A stretch of DNA of 64,000 nt from Sutcliffiella horikoshii DSM 8719 (GTDB lineage Bacteria > Bacillota > Bacilli > Bacillales > Bacillaceae_I): contig LQXN01000066.1 in NCBI GenBank assembly GCA_001648575.1, forward strand, positions 186,001-250,000, in the 5' to 3' direction. The position numbers and the translations under genes were made by a program. The notes under the pieces are model-generated. The model had not been told where the DNA came from. It made no database searches and worked only from the letters and a program-made list of their open reading frames with translations. Positions 51,914 through 60,407 of this stretch are shown here, one piece after another (positions within the stretch are counted from its first letter, which is position 1; every line of letters starts with the position of its first letter).

Positions 51914-54118
51914 ATGAAAAAGCTCAAAACCCTATATAATAAATTCATTCAAAAAGCTACAGGCTTTATCATATCGAGTTGGCGATATGTTGTCATAAGT
52001 ATATTGTTTTATATGACTGTCTTCGTATTAGTTATGAGCTACTTCTTTTATTCAGGGGCGGGAAAATGGTTTGATATTCTCTTTGTTTCCGGAATAGGGG
52101 TTCTTGCTATAGTGCTTGGCGGGTTCCTCTCCATCCCGTTGTTGAAACTATTGGAAAGGTTGCCTAAGTTTCTAACGGCCGGGATCATTGGTTGTATATG
52201 TGCTGTATATAGTGTAGGGGCTTTCATGGGTCCCTTTTTCAGGTTGATGGCTTTTTTTATTATCGTACTTGGCGCACTAGCGGGAATTGCAATCTTTCTT
52301 TATAAAAAGGGGGCAAAAACCCTGTTTCTCTCCTTTTCTGTTTTCACGCTTATTGTACATTCCATTCTAATGTATTTCGCTTTGACAGATGGAAAGGAAG
52401 GGGCATGGTCCTTGAAGTTGTCAACAGAAGAAGGAGTCGTTGAAAACCCTGCAGTTAAAGGCGAATATTCAATACAACATTTTACATATGGAAGTGGCGA
52501 GGATAAGCAAAGGGAAGAATTCACAGACGTTATGTTTAAAACCCATAAGGTCAATATGTCCCCTTTCATTGTTCATCCTACCGGTCTAAATAAATGGTAC
52601 AGGGAATGGTTCTGGGGGTTTAATCTAAATAACGCTCCACTGAATGGGAGAGTCTGGATGCCGAAAATTGAGGAAGAAGGACAATTTCCTTTAGTGCTTA
52701 TTGTACATGGTAACCATAATATGGCCGATTTTTCGGATGGTGGCTATTCCTACCTTGGTGAACTGCTTGCAAGCAAGGGCTATATTGTTGTTTCAGTTGA
52801 TCAGAACTTCATTAATTCAGGGAAAACGGGACATATTGGTTGGGATAATGCCGGAAGGGCCTGGCTATTATTAAAACATTTGGAGACCTGGCAGAGATGG
52901 AATACAGACAAGTCTCATACGTTATTTAATAAAGTCGACATGGAGAATATCGCGCTGATAGGCCATTCAAGGGGAGGCGAGGCAGTAAGCATCGCTTCGA
53001 TGTTCAATGAATTGGACCGATTCCCTAACAATGCCAAGATCAGTTTGAATTTCGATTTTTCGATAAAATCCTTGATTGGATTATCCCCTGGTGACGGACG
53101 CTTCAAGCCGGGAGATAAACCCGTCGTTTTAAAAGATGTCAATTATTTAACCATACAAGGTGGAAATGATACAGATCATACCAATTATCTTGGCATGAGG
53201 CAATTTCAAAGGGTTCAATTTTCAGAGGGTTTCGATGGGTATAAAAGCAGTGTATACATTAATGGTGGAAATCATGGTCAGTTCAACTCCGATTGGGAAG
53301 TGGACCAGCCAAGTCCCTATTGGTGGTTTATGAACAGGAAAGAATTAATGGATCCAGAATTGCAAAGAGACATAACAAAGTTGTATGTTACGTCATTTCT
53401 GGATTCTACATTAAAGGGGAAAAGGGAATATCGAACTTTCTTTTCAGACAAAGAGGCTGTGGCCCCGTTTATCCCTGTGGACCCACTGCGGGTAAGATAT
53501 GAAAGTAGTGACTTCCAGCATTTATCTACATTTGAAGAGGATGTGGATGTTACAACCACTACCATTGAGGGTGGAAGCATCCAAGGGTACAATCTTCATG
53601 TATGGAAAGAAGTCAATCTGCTTCAAAGAAATAAGGAGCAGCAGGATAATCAGGTTGTAAAGCTTGGATGGAGAAACAAGAACAGTCGATATAGTGTGAA
53701 TTTGCCGGAAGAATTATCAGCCCGGTTTACAGATGAAACTATTTTAAAATTTGACGCGGTGCAAGCGCATCCTTCAAGATATGAGTTTTATCATATACCT
53801 ATCCCCGAGGAGGACGCTGCGATACCTGTAACCGTGTTGATAAAGCCGAAAGGTACCAATAGATTGGATAGCAGAATTAAAAAAACAATATACATTGAAC
53901 CGACCTATACCACAAAGCTTTATCGCTTTGACTGGTGGAATGAACGGTTTGGCAACCAATATGAACATATGTTGCAAACATATGAGGTACCTTTGAATTA
54001 CCTTGAGGAAACTATTCCCGGATTGGATTACCGCACCATAAATGAACTTACCTTTGAATTTAATCAAACGGAAAGTGGTCTGATATTTTTAGATAACATC
54101 GGCTTTGATGATGAATAA
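51914..54118 (+). CDS. large membrane protein with alpha/beta hydrolase domain
   Basis: 734 residues. Residues 1-160 have about five transmembrane helices; the rest is an extracytoplasmic alpha/beta-hydrolase: FPLVLIVHGNHNMADFSDGGYSYLGELLASKGY (oxyanion region), ALIGHSRGGEAVSIAS (nucleophile Ser in GHSRGG), and YINGGNHGQFN (catalytic His), with Asp probably in GGNDTDHTN. A C-terminal ~200-residue beta-rich region follows. Likely a surface-facing esterase or lipase-like enzyme; substrate unknown. Starts after AGGGGATATCA. Confidence 0.78.
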   Translation: MKKLKTLYNKFIQKATGFIISSWRYVVISILFYMTVFVLVMSYFFYSGAGKWFDILFVSGIGVLAIVLGGFLSIPLLKLLERLPKFLTAGIIGCICAVYSVGAFMGPFFRLMAFFIIVLGALAGIAIFLYKKGAKTLFLSFSVFTLIVHSILMYFALTDGKEGAWSLKLSTEEGVVENPAVKGEYSIQHFTYGSGEDKQREEFTDVMFKTHKVNMSPFIVHPTGLNKWYREWFWGFNLNNAPLNGRVWMPKIEEEGQFPLVLIVHGNHNMADFSDGGYSYLGELLASKGYIVVSVDQNFINSGKTGHIGWDNAGRAWLLLKHLETWQRWNTDKSHTLFNKVDMENIALIGHSRGGEAVSIASMFNELDRFPNNAKISLNFDFSIKSLIGLSPGDGRFKPGDKPVVLKDVNYLTIQGGNDTDHTNYLGMRQFQRVQFSEGFDGYKSSVYINGGNHGQFNSDWEVDQPSPYWWFMNRKELMDPELQRDITKLYVTSFLDSTLKGKREYRTFFSDKEAVAPFIPVDPLRVRYESSDFQHLSTFEEDVDVTTTTIEGGSIQGYNLHVWKEVNLLQRNKEQQDNQVVKLGWRNKNSRYSVNLPEELSARFTDETILKFDAVQAHPSRYEFYHIPIPEEDAAIPVTVLIKPKGTNRLDSRIKKTIYIEPTYTTKLYRFDWWNERFGNQYEHMLQTYEVPLNYLEETIPGLDYRTINELTFEFNQTESGLIFLDNIGFDDE

Positions 54119-54181
54119 AATCTCCTGCTCTCCCTCATAGTAATGGTAGAACATATCGACCATGGGGGAGAGTGGGTAAAT

Positions 54182-55447
54182 ATGAGAAGTATCCAGCTTG
54201 TGATAATAATGGTAATTTTATCAACCCCTCTTAATGCTGCTCATTCAAGTGTAAAGCATCCTCTTTCTACCGTTCAGGTTATTCAACCATCACGTGATAT
54301 TTTATACGACATCGATAAACCCAAAACCGCAGAACAAAAAGCACCGCTCCTGGCTCATTTCATCGATGTCGGCCAGGGAGATTCCATCCTCTTACAGACC
54401 CCAAATGGTTCCAATATTTTAATTGATACAGGACCAAAAAAGTCTGCAAAACAATTACTTTCATACCTTAAGAAGATTAATGTTACCTCCATTGATTTAT
54501 TGGTCATCACCCATCCGGATTTTGATCATATAGGGGGAATCCCATCATTATTGGAGAAAATTCCAGTGAAGAAAATACTTGATAGCGGGAAGGCTCATAC
54601 AACGCTAACATTCATCCAATACAAGCAATATGTGTGGAACAATATTGTTCCTGTTCAATATGCTAAGGAGAAAATGAGTCTCCAAATTGACCCGGACATA
54701 AAAATCAAAGTGTTAAATAGCGGTTCTGAGGAAAAAGAGACCAACAATGCCTCCATAGTCCTCCACCTTACATATGGAGATATTAAGTACCTGTTAATGG
54801 GGGATACGGAGGAAGAGGAAGAGAAAAGGCTCAGCAGGAAATACAATCTAGAATCGACTATTTTGAAAGTGGCACATCACGGTTCAAACAGCTCATCCAC
54901 CGCTTCATTTTTAAAAGATGTCCAACCGAAAATAGCAGTCATTTCGGCTGGTAGAGATAATGACTTCCACCATCCTCATCTTCCTGTCATTAACAGGTTG
55001 ATTGAGAGTGGTGCGGATATCTATAATACAGCTGAATCGGAGACCATTGTTTTCTCGACAGATGGAAAGCTTTTATATGTCAACAATCGTCCTTGGCTTT
55101 ATGCTAATCAAAATAAAAAGGACACTTCTAAATCTGTTGTCATCACGGATTTGGATGTTAAAGAGGAAATGGTGACTATTGAAAACAAAAGTGATGACAC
55201 AGTGGATATGTCCTATTGGAAATTGGTCAGTAAAAAAGGCTACCAAACCTATGATTTTCCTGTTGATTATAAGCTTCAATCGGGAGAGACGATTTATATC
55301 GCTTCTGGTGCCCAAAAACAGCATTTTAAACGTTACATCCACTGGTTGAGCGATTATTTATGGAATAATAAAGGAGACAAAGCACAACTTTACGACGACA
55401 AGGGAGAATTGGTGGATGAATTTGAAGTGGTGGTGGAAGGATCTTAG
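54182..55447 (+). CDS. secreted ComEC/Rec2-like metallo-hydrolase with lamin-tail domain
   Basis: 421 residues. A signal peptide (SIQLVIIMVILSTPLNAAHS) precedes a metallo-beta-lactamase domain: AHFIDVGQGDSILLQTP, DTGPKKS, the metal motif THPDFDHIGG (~118), YLLMGDTEE and KVAHHGSNSSS. From ~310 a lamin-tail-like domain follows (VITDLDVKEEMVTIENKSDDTVDMSYWKLVSKKGYQTYDFP...GETIYIASG...NKGDKAQLYDDKGELVDEF). This pairing is typical of secreted ComEC-like proteins thought to act on extracellular nucleic acid. GGGGGAGAG precedes ATG 54182; the frame opens at 54143. Confidence 0.82.
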   Translation: MRSIQLVIIMVILSTPLNAAHSSVKHPLSTVQVIQPSRDILYDIDKPKTAEQKAPLLAHFIDVGQGDSILLQTPNGSNILIDTGPKKSAKQLLSYLKKINVTSIDLLVITHPDFDHIGGIPSLLEKIPVKKILDSGKAHTTLTFIQYKQYVWNNIVPVQYAKEKMSLQIDPDIKIKVLNSGSEEKETNNASIVLHLTYGDIKYLLMGDTEEEEEKRLSRKYNLESTILKVAHHGSNSSSTASFLKDVQPKIAVISAGRDNDFHHPHLPVINRLIESGADIYNTAESETIVFSTDGKLLYVNNRPWLYANQNKKDTSKSVVITDLDVKEEMVTIENKSDDTVDMSYWKLVSKKGYQTYDFPVDYKLQSGETIYIASGAQKQHFKRYIHWLSDYLWNNKGDKAQLYDDKGELVDEFEVVVEGS

Positions 55448-55527
55448 GTTTCAATTCGCTCGTTTTGTGATAAATAAGATGGTAAGATACTTTTATTATT
55501 TATCAAAGAGAGAGAAGAAGGGGTGCC

Positions 55528-56016
55528 TTGATATTGAGAAAACTTCGAAAGCCGGTACGGATTGTCCTAGCCCTTATGATAAGTGTCTGTTTATTCCTAG
55601 CCTATATCCATTCGGCAAAGGAAGAAGTAATCGCCTCAGCAGTGAAAGAGTCAAGCCAGAACGGGATATCATTAAGCTTGCAAAATCCTTATATAATGCC
55701 GATAAAAGTCTATGAGGCCACAATGGTTGATGATAATAGAAACGAATTGCCAATCACTGTTTATAACGTACAATTGAGTGGAGTTTATAGTGGTGGAGAA
55801 TCCAATATCGATGAGTCATTCATGTCTTCCCAGACGGATAAGTTTGAGGTATTGGATGAAGTGACCATCCCAAGTGATGCATCAAAATCAGATAAAATAT
55901 ACAGTATTTACTTTAAAGACACAAATGGTGATGGTACGGTTGAAAATGCCGAGAAAGTAACAGTATCTTTTAAAATATTTTCTATCATCCCCTTCACCAC
56001 CACCATCTCCATCTGA
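55528..56016 (+). CDS. small secreted/anchored beta-rich protein, unrecognised
   Basis: 162 residues with an N-terminal helix (IVLALMISVCLFLAYIHSA) and an exported domain: SAVKESSQNGISLSLQNPYIMPIKVYEATMVDD, then a DTNGDGTVENAEKV stretch that looks like an EF-hand/dockerin-type calcium loop. Family unknown. TTG start at 55528 or 55534 with AAGGGG upstream. Same strand as the hydrolase and MBL genes, so possibly one surface-enzyme cluster. Confidence 0.6.
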   Translation: MILRKLRKPVRIVLALMISVCLFLAYIHSAKEEVIASAVKESSQNGISLSLQNPYIMPIKVYEATMVDDNRNELPITVYNVQLSGVYSGGESNIDESFMSSQTDKFEVLDEVTIPSDASKSDKIYSIYFKDTNGDGTVENAEKVTVSFKIFSIIPFTTTISI

Positions 56017-56046
56017 AGCGCTGCTGCTGGCAGCGCTTTTTTATTG
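56016..56046 (+). terminator. intrinsic terminator
   Basis: AAGCGCTGC / GCAGCGCTT perfect stem, 5-nt loop, T-run. Confidence 0.95.
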
Positions 56047-56129
56047 TTTAGGAAATTATAAAATAATCGAATTGTGGATAAGTGTCCGGTATAATTTAAG
56101 GTACATAAATAAAAATGGGAAGAATGACT

Positions 56130-57374
56130 ATGAAAAATATCAAGAGTGGAGTTATTAAACAAATACTTAAAGATCATTTTGACGGTTATTGGAGAATGCA
56201 TGGAAACTCGTACCCTGAAACATATCGTGATGATATTAAAGAAACGGTTCAAAAAGCGATTAGGTGTGGAACAACGGATCTTGGATATGCTCGATACGAA
56301 TGTTTTGGTTGTGAAAAGAATTCCCAAGCGAAGTTTGTATGCTTTACATGTAAGAGTCGTTTCTGTCATAAGTGTGGCAAGAAGTACACCGATGATTGGT
56401 CAGAAAAGCAACAGGAAATGATTTTTAATGTTCCTCATAGACATATGGTTTTTACGATACCCAAGGAAATCAGAACGTTGTTCTTTCAAGATAGGAAAAA
56501 GTTGAACGAACTTAGTAAAAAAGTGTCCGAGGTATTCCAATTTTACTTTAGGAGAAAGAGTAAGAAAAGGCACCTTCAAGTTGGTGTGATTACCGTTATT
56601 CATACGTTTGGAAGAGACATGAAGTTTAATCCCCACGTTCATGCACTAGTTACCGAAGGGGCTATCGATAATAAAAATGAATGGGTACCGACCGAGTTTA
56701 TTCCTTATGAATATCTCCGAAAATCTTGGCAGAAAGTGTTGCTTGATATGCTTAGAGGATGGTTTCCTTCAAATCCAAAAGTACAGATGCTTGTTCCGGA
56801 ATTATACCAACGGTATCCTAAAGGTTTTTACGTAAATGCGGAGAAAAGAATGAAGAATGCCAAAGGTGCGGCTAAGTATATCGGTCGCTATTTAGCTAGG
56901 CCGGCCATCGCGGAGTATAGAATTGTTAATTATGACGGCAGAAATGTAGAGTTCTGGTATGAAGATCATCAAACTGGAAAAAGGGTTGATGTAAAAATAT
57001 CTGTTTATGAGTTCCTAAAAAAATTACTTCAACACATCCCTCCCAAGCATTTTCGAATGGTTGGTCGTTTTGGTTTGTATAGTAGAAGGTCATATAAAAA
57101 AGCAAACCAAGTACTTTCTTTATATTCCTTCATGCGCACGAAACAACTCTCATTATTATTAGAGACTAAAGAGAAAAGAAGAAAGTCTTACCGCCAACGT
57201 ATGATAGAGTCTTTTGAAAAGGACCCTCTCCTATGTCCAGGCTGTAATAAAGTAATGGACTTAGCGGAAGTGTATCATGGTGATTATGGATATCTATATC
57301 ATTATATGGACGATATGAAAATAATAAAAGCGAAGGGAATGAAGAAGTGTGGCAAAGAAAAAAGAGCTGGATGA
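56130..57374 (+). CDS. IS91-family transposase
   Basis: About 414 residues from ATG 56130 (GGGAAG 7 nt upstream; ATG 56115 and 56124 are in frame). An N-terminal zinc-binding region (YECFGCEKNSQAKFVCFTCKSRFCHKCGKKYTDDW) is followed by the HUH motif in FNPHVHALVTEG (HxH) and the tyrosine region AKYIGRYLARPAIAEYRI typical of IS91/IS801 transposases. A second CxxC (LCPGCNKVM) is near the C-terminus. Full length with no internal stops, so potentially active. Its 3' end overlaps the accessory gene by 26 bp. Confidence 0.88.
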   Translation: MKNIKSGVIKQILKDHFDGYWRMHGNSYPETYRDDIKETVQKAIRCGTTDLGYARYECFGCEKNSQAKFVCFTCKSRFCHKCGKKYTDDWSEKQQEMIFNVPHRHMVFTIPKEIRTLFFQDRKKLNELSKKVSEVFQFYFRRKSKKRHLQVGVITVIHTFGRDMKFNPHVHALVTEGAIDNKNEWVPTEFIPYEYLRKSWQKVLLDMLRGWFPSNPKVQMLVPELYQRYPKGFYVNAEKRMKNAKGAAKYIGRYLARPAIAEYRIVNYDGRNVEFWYEDHQTGKRVDVKISVYEFLKKLLQHIPPKHFRMVGRFGLYSRRSYKKANQVLSLYSFMRTKQLSLLLETKEKRRKSYRQRMIESFEKDPLLCPGCNKVMDLAEVYHGDYGYLYHYMDDMKIIKAKGMKKCGKEKRAG

Positions 57375-57585
57375 TAGTGAAATTGATGCATTGTTTGATT
57401 TTGATGAGATAGAAGAAGATGAAATGATTACATTTAGGTGTATTGATTGTGGGCGAGAGGACGAAGTCCCTGATTTCGTAGTAGATGACTTTTCCTTTGA
57501 TTTAGGGGAAGGCGAAGAAGTAGAAACGGTCTGTCCGTTCTGTAATGGTACTATGCGAAAGGCGAGAAACGTCCCAAGAGATTAA
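57349..57585 (+). CDS. acidic zinc-ribbon protein co-encoded with IS91 transposase
   Basis: 78 residues: acidic N-terminal half (KKKELDDSEIDALFDFDEIEEDEM) and a zinc ribbon FRCIDCGRE...TVCPFCNGTM (two CxxC pairs ~33 residues apart). The GTG start overlaps the transposase end, implying translational coupling. It may be an accessory factor for transposition or target binding, or a passenger; no function is established. SD is weak (GAATGAAGAAG). Confidence 0.7.
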   Translation: MAKKKELDDSEIDALFDFDEIEEDEMITFRCIDCGREDEVPDFVVDDFSFDLGEGEEVETVCPFCNGTMRKARNVPRD

Positions 57586-57602
57586 TATCTCATTTGGGAC
57601 GT
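57569..57602 (+). other. long hairpin at the IS right end
   Basis: ACGTCCCAA plus GAGAT pairs with ATCTC and TTGGGACGT around a TAAT loop with a small bulge. The arms run into the accessory gene's last codons. Followed by GGTTTTAGG rather than a U-run, so it fits an IS91-type terminal hairpin better than a terminator. Confidence 0.6.
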
Positions 57603-57674
57603 GGTTTTAGGTCGCGTTAGCGATTTTGTTCTTCTAAAAGGTTTTAAATTATATTGTAAAGGGGAACAACTCAT

Positions 57675-58043
57675 ATGATAAGAGGTCTAGACTATATCGT
57701 TTTATTTTGCAAAGATACGGAACGCTCCAAAGAATGGTACACCAACGCAGGTTTTCAATATTCACATGGCTTTGATGGAATGCACTGGTTCCACTTTGGA
57801 AGTGGACTCGTCATGCTGCATCCTGCAACTGAACCAAAAGCGGGTCTTACAGAAGTCCATGCAGCTGTTGAGGATGTGAATAAATTATTTGCGTTCACTA
57901 AGGAAAATGGGCTAACTCCCATCGATCACCAGAACGGTAATCAACCTATTACTGAACCAGTAACACGCCCAAGGGGGAACACCCAGTTTGAACTGGAGGA
58001 TTATGATGGACACCGTTGGGCATTTACTCAACGCGGAGAATGA
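57675..58043 (+). CDS. VOC-family (glyoxalase/bleomycin-resistance fold) protein
   Basis: 122 residues, one vicinal-oxygen-chelate domain: GLDYIVLFCKDTERSKEWYTNAGFQYSH, HWFHFGSGLVMLHPA, ELEDYDGHRWAFTQR. Metal ligands (His/Glu) are partly conserved. The substrate cannot be predicted. AAGGGGAAC precedes ATG. The APH-like kinase starts 4 bp after its stop, so they are co-transcribed. Confidence 0.8.
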   Translation: MIRGLDYIVLFCKDTERSKEWYTNAGFQYSHGFDGMHWFHFGSGLVMLHPATEPKAGLTEVHAAVEDVNKLFAFTKENGLTPIDHQNGNQPITEPVTRPRGNTQFELEDYDGHRWAFTQRGE

Positions 58044-58047
58044 GTCA

Positions 58048-58968
58048 ATGGTGAATCTCCCGTCCAATTATGTACAAACAATCAAGAACATCCACAAAGA
58101 AAAAGGGGAAGAGTGGTTAGTGAAATTCGATTCTTTGATTCGTTACTGTGAAAAGAAGTGGAATCTGAAGGTCCTGCCACCCTATGAACTTTCCTATAAC
58201 TATGTTGCTCCTGCGATGAAAGAAGACAAAAGCAAGGTTGTATTGAAGCTGTCGGTCCCCAATAAAGAATTTAACAATGAAGTGAAGGCATTAAGGTATT
58301 TTGCTGGAGACGGAATGGTCCGAATTATGGACATGGAAGTCGAGAAAGGGATCATGATATTAGAATGCCTGACTCCGGGCTACACGCTCGCCACTCTCGA
58401 AGATGATAGTAAAGCAACAAAGATTGCAGCTGATATAATGGAGTCCTTATGGATACCTGAAACTTCAGCTTCTGGTTTGCCGCAAATAGAAGAAAGAGAG
58501 CAAAGCCTCTTGAATTTTCAACGGGAAAACCCAGCGGGAAAAGGTCCGATTACGCAAGAACTGCTTCAGAAAGCAATTAATGCATTCAGGATGCTCTTAG
58601 AGGATAAGAATGAAAGATACATACTGCATGGTGACTTGCACCATTACAACATCTTAAAGACGGAAGCTTTTTGGCTGGCCATCGACCCTAAAGGTTTAGT
58701 GGGAGAGCGGGAATACGATACTATACAATTTCTATTAAATAAACTCCCTGAGGATAATATAGAACAAATTCTTTCTAAGAGAATAGAGATCCTTGTACAT
58801 AAATTGAAATTGGACGAAAGAAGAGTATTAGCCTGGGGTTTTGCTCACAGTGTGCTATCGATCTGCTGGTCGCTTGAAGATGGGGAAGAATATAGCAAAC
58901 CATTTTACAAGAGTATTTTTGCATTTGAAAAGTTGCATCAACAAAGGTACGGGGGCATGCAAAAATAG
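58048..58968 (+). CDS. APH(6)/hydroxyurea-type phosphotransferase-like protein
   Basis: About 306 residues from ATG 58048 (GGAG 9 nt upstream; the frame reads back into the VOC gene). Kinase-like fold: KVVLKLSVPNKEFNNEVKALRYF (ATP Lys/Glu), YILHGDLHHYNILK (catalytic loop with Asp and Asn), LAIDPKGLVGEREYD (metal Asp). This is the streptomycin 6-kinase / APH_6_hur family. Chromosomal members in Bacillaceae are often not resistance determinants; the substrate is unknown. Confidence 0.78.
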   Translation: MVNLPSNYVQTIKNIHKEKGEEWLVKFDSLIRYCEKKWNLKVLPPYELSYNYVAPAMKEDKSKVVLKLSVPNKEFNNEVKALRYFAGDGMVRIMDMEVEKGIMILECLTPGYTLATLEDDSKATKIAADIMESLWIPETSASGLPQIEEREQSLLNFQRENPAGKGPITQELLQKAINAFRMLLEDKNERYILHGDLHHYNILKTEAFWLAIDPKGLVGEREYDTIQFLLNKLPEDNIEQILSKRIEILVHKLKLDERRVLAWGFAHSVLSICWSLEDGEEYSKPFYKSIFAFEKLHQQRYGGMQK

Positions 58969-59062
58969 ATTCTTTTAAATTTGAAGTTATTTATTGGGTG
59001 AATAAAGGAATAACTAGTACAATAGAAAGAGAATGATTTGCACAGAAGTGGAGATAACAAAA

Positions 59063-59668
59063 ATGGAATTTATCGAATATATAAAAGAATTACTGACAAT
59101 GGAGAATCTACTAGAGCTTTTGGAGGAATATCAATCATATGGTATGCTTCCCGGCTTTTTATTGGTGGTGCTTGAAGCATTTTTGCCTTTTCTGCCACTG
59201 ATCGTCATCGTTATGGCGAATGCTGCAGCTTTTGGGCTCTGGATGGGTTTTTTGATTTCTTGGACTGGAGCAGTGGTCGGAGCGGTGATAGTTTATTACT
59301 TTGTACATAAACTGAAAAAGTATCATTGGATTCAATCACTGCTCAGAAAAGAGAAAATCAGAAAGACCATGTCTTGGATTGAAAGACACGGTTTCGGTCC
59401 CATTTTCTTCTTGTTGTGCTTTCCTTTCACCCCATCATTCTTAATCAATGTAGTAGCGGGACTTTCTAAAATAAAGTTCTATCAATTTTTTCTGGCGCTC
59501 ATAGCAGGGAAAATGGTCATGATTTTCACTATCAGCTATATTGGCTATGACCTCATTTCATTCATACGTGCACCTATCAAGACGGCAATTGCCTTGACTA
59601 TCATGTTGGTACTGTGGTTCATAGGGAAAAAGGTTGAGCTCCACCTGCAACTATCAGGTGAAAAATAA
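59063..59668 (+). CDS. TVP38/TMEM64 (DedA-related) membrane protein
   Basis: About 201 residues with five or six membrane segments: GMLPGFLLVVLEAFLPFLPLIVIVMANAAAFG (re-entrant, proline-rich VTT signature), GFLISWTGAVVGAVIVYY, GFGPIFFLLCFPFTPSFLINVVAGLSKIKFYQFFLALIAGK. The VTT/DedA superfamily is associated with lipid scrambling or transport. ATG 59063 follows GTGGAG; ATG 59033 is in frame without support. Confidence 0.82.
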   Translation: MEFIEYIKELLTMENLLELLEEYQSYGMLPGFLLVVLEAFLPFLPLIVIVMANAAAFGLWMGFLISWTGAVVGAVIVYYFVHKLKKYHWIQSLLRKEKIRKTMSWIERHGFGPIFFLLCFPFTPSFLINVVAGLSKIKFYQFFLALIAGKMVMIFTISYIGYDLISFIRAPIKTAIALTIMLVLWFIGKKVELHLQLSGEK

Positions 59669-59750
59669 ATATTCATTTGTAAGAATTCAGTATATTATGA
59701 TAATATTAAAGTACTAAAGTCCTATTAGATAGAAATACGGGGGTTATAAC

Positions 59751-60308
59751 TTGAAAGAAAAGATCACAAAACGTAAATCGGCAATGAAATGGTTGGTCGC
59801 TTCTTTCCTTTTGGTGCTTATGGTCCGTGCCCTTTTCTTTTCTAATTATATTGTGGAAGGCCATTCCATGAATCCCACGTTAGAACAGGGAAACTTCTTA
59901 ATGGTAAATAAAATGGTTTATTCCTTTGCCAAGCCTGAACGCTTTGACGTGGTGGTTTTTCAGCAAGAAAATGCAGAGTACAATTATGTAAAACGTGTAA
60001 TCGGTCTTCCCGGAGACCAGATAGAATATAAGCAAGACACACTATATGTAAACGGCAATATTGTAATGGAGCCCTTTATCCGGTCCGATCATTTAAAAGT
60101 ATTCGGCGGGAATTTCACAGGGGATTTTTCCCTCCAAGAAATCACTGGAGAAGAAGAGGTCCCGAAAGGGCATGTGTTTGTCATCGGCGATAACAGGCTC
60201 AACAGTCTGGATAGCAGGCATTTCGGTTTTGTGAAAATAGAGGACATTGTCGGAAAGGTACACGTCCGTTACTGGCCGTTTGATGAATTCAATACAACTT
60301 TCAAGTAG
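59751..60308 (+). CDS. sip: signal peptidase I
   Basis: 185 residues, like the Bacillus Sip proteins. One N-terminal transmembrane helix; catalytic Ser39 in VEGHSMNPTL and Lys81 in YVKRVIGLPGDQIEY; box E VIGDNRLNSLDSRHFGFV. Cleaves signal peptides outside the membrane. TTG start with GGGGGT upstream. It is one of what are normally several Sip paralogues; which one cannot be said. Confidence 0.92.
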   Translation: MKEKITKRKSAMKWLVASFLLVLMVRALFFSNYIVEGHSMNPTLEQGNFLMVNKMVYSFAKPERFDVVVFQQENAEYNYVKRVIGLPGDQIEYKQDTLYVNGNIVMEPFIRSDHLKVFGGNFTGDFSLQEITGEEEVPKGHVFVIGDNRLNSLDSRHFGFVKIEDIVGKVHVRYWPFDEFNTTFK

Positions 60309-60343
60309 AGAACAGCTTTTTCATATAAAAGCTGTTCTTTTTA
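60309..60343 (+). terminator. intrinsic terminator of sip
   Basis: GAACAGCTTTT / AAAAGCTGTTC perfect stem, 6-nt loop, T-run. Confidence 0.95.
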
Positions 60344-60407
60344 GTGATATTAGACGAGTAAATTATTATAATTGAATTAAGAAGATTCTGAAAAAGGAGG
60401 CGGGTTG

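Larger units (their letters stand above)
56100..57610 (+). mobile_element. IS91-like HUH insertion element with accessory gene
   Basis: Approximate extent of a rolling-circle-type IS: transposase (56130-57374), an overlapping zinc-ribbon gene (57349-57585) and a long hairpin at its right end (57569-57602). IS91 elements have no terminal inverted repeats, so the exact ends cannot be read here; the left boundary is a guess between 56047 and 56110. Confidence 0.7.

Noticed and set aside
57675-58968. Antibiotic resistance island beside the IS91-like element
   Set aside because: VOC and APH-like genes sit next to the IS, but both are common chromosomal families in Bacillaceae, codon use looks like the rest of the window, and no substrate can be inferred.
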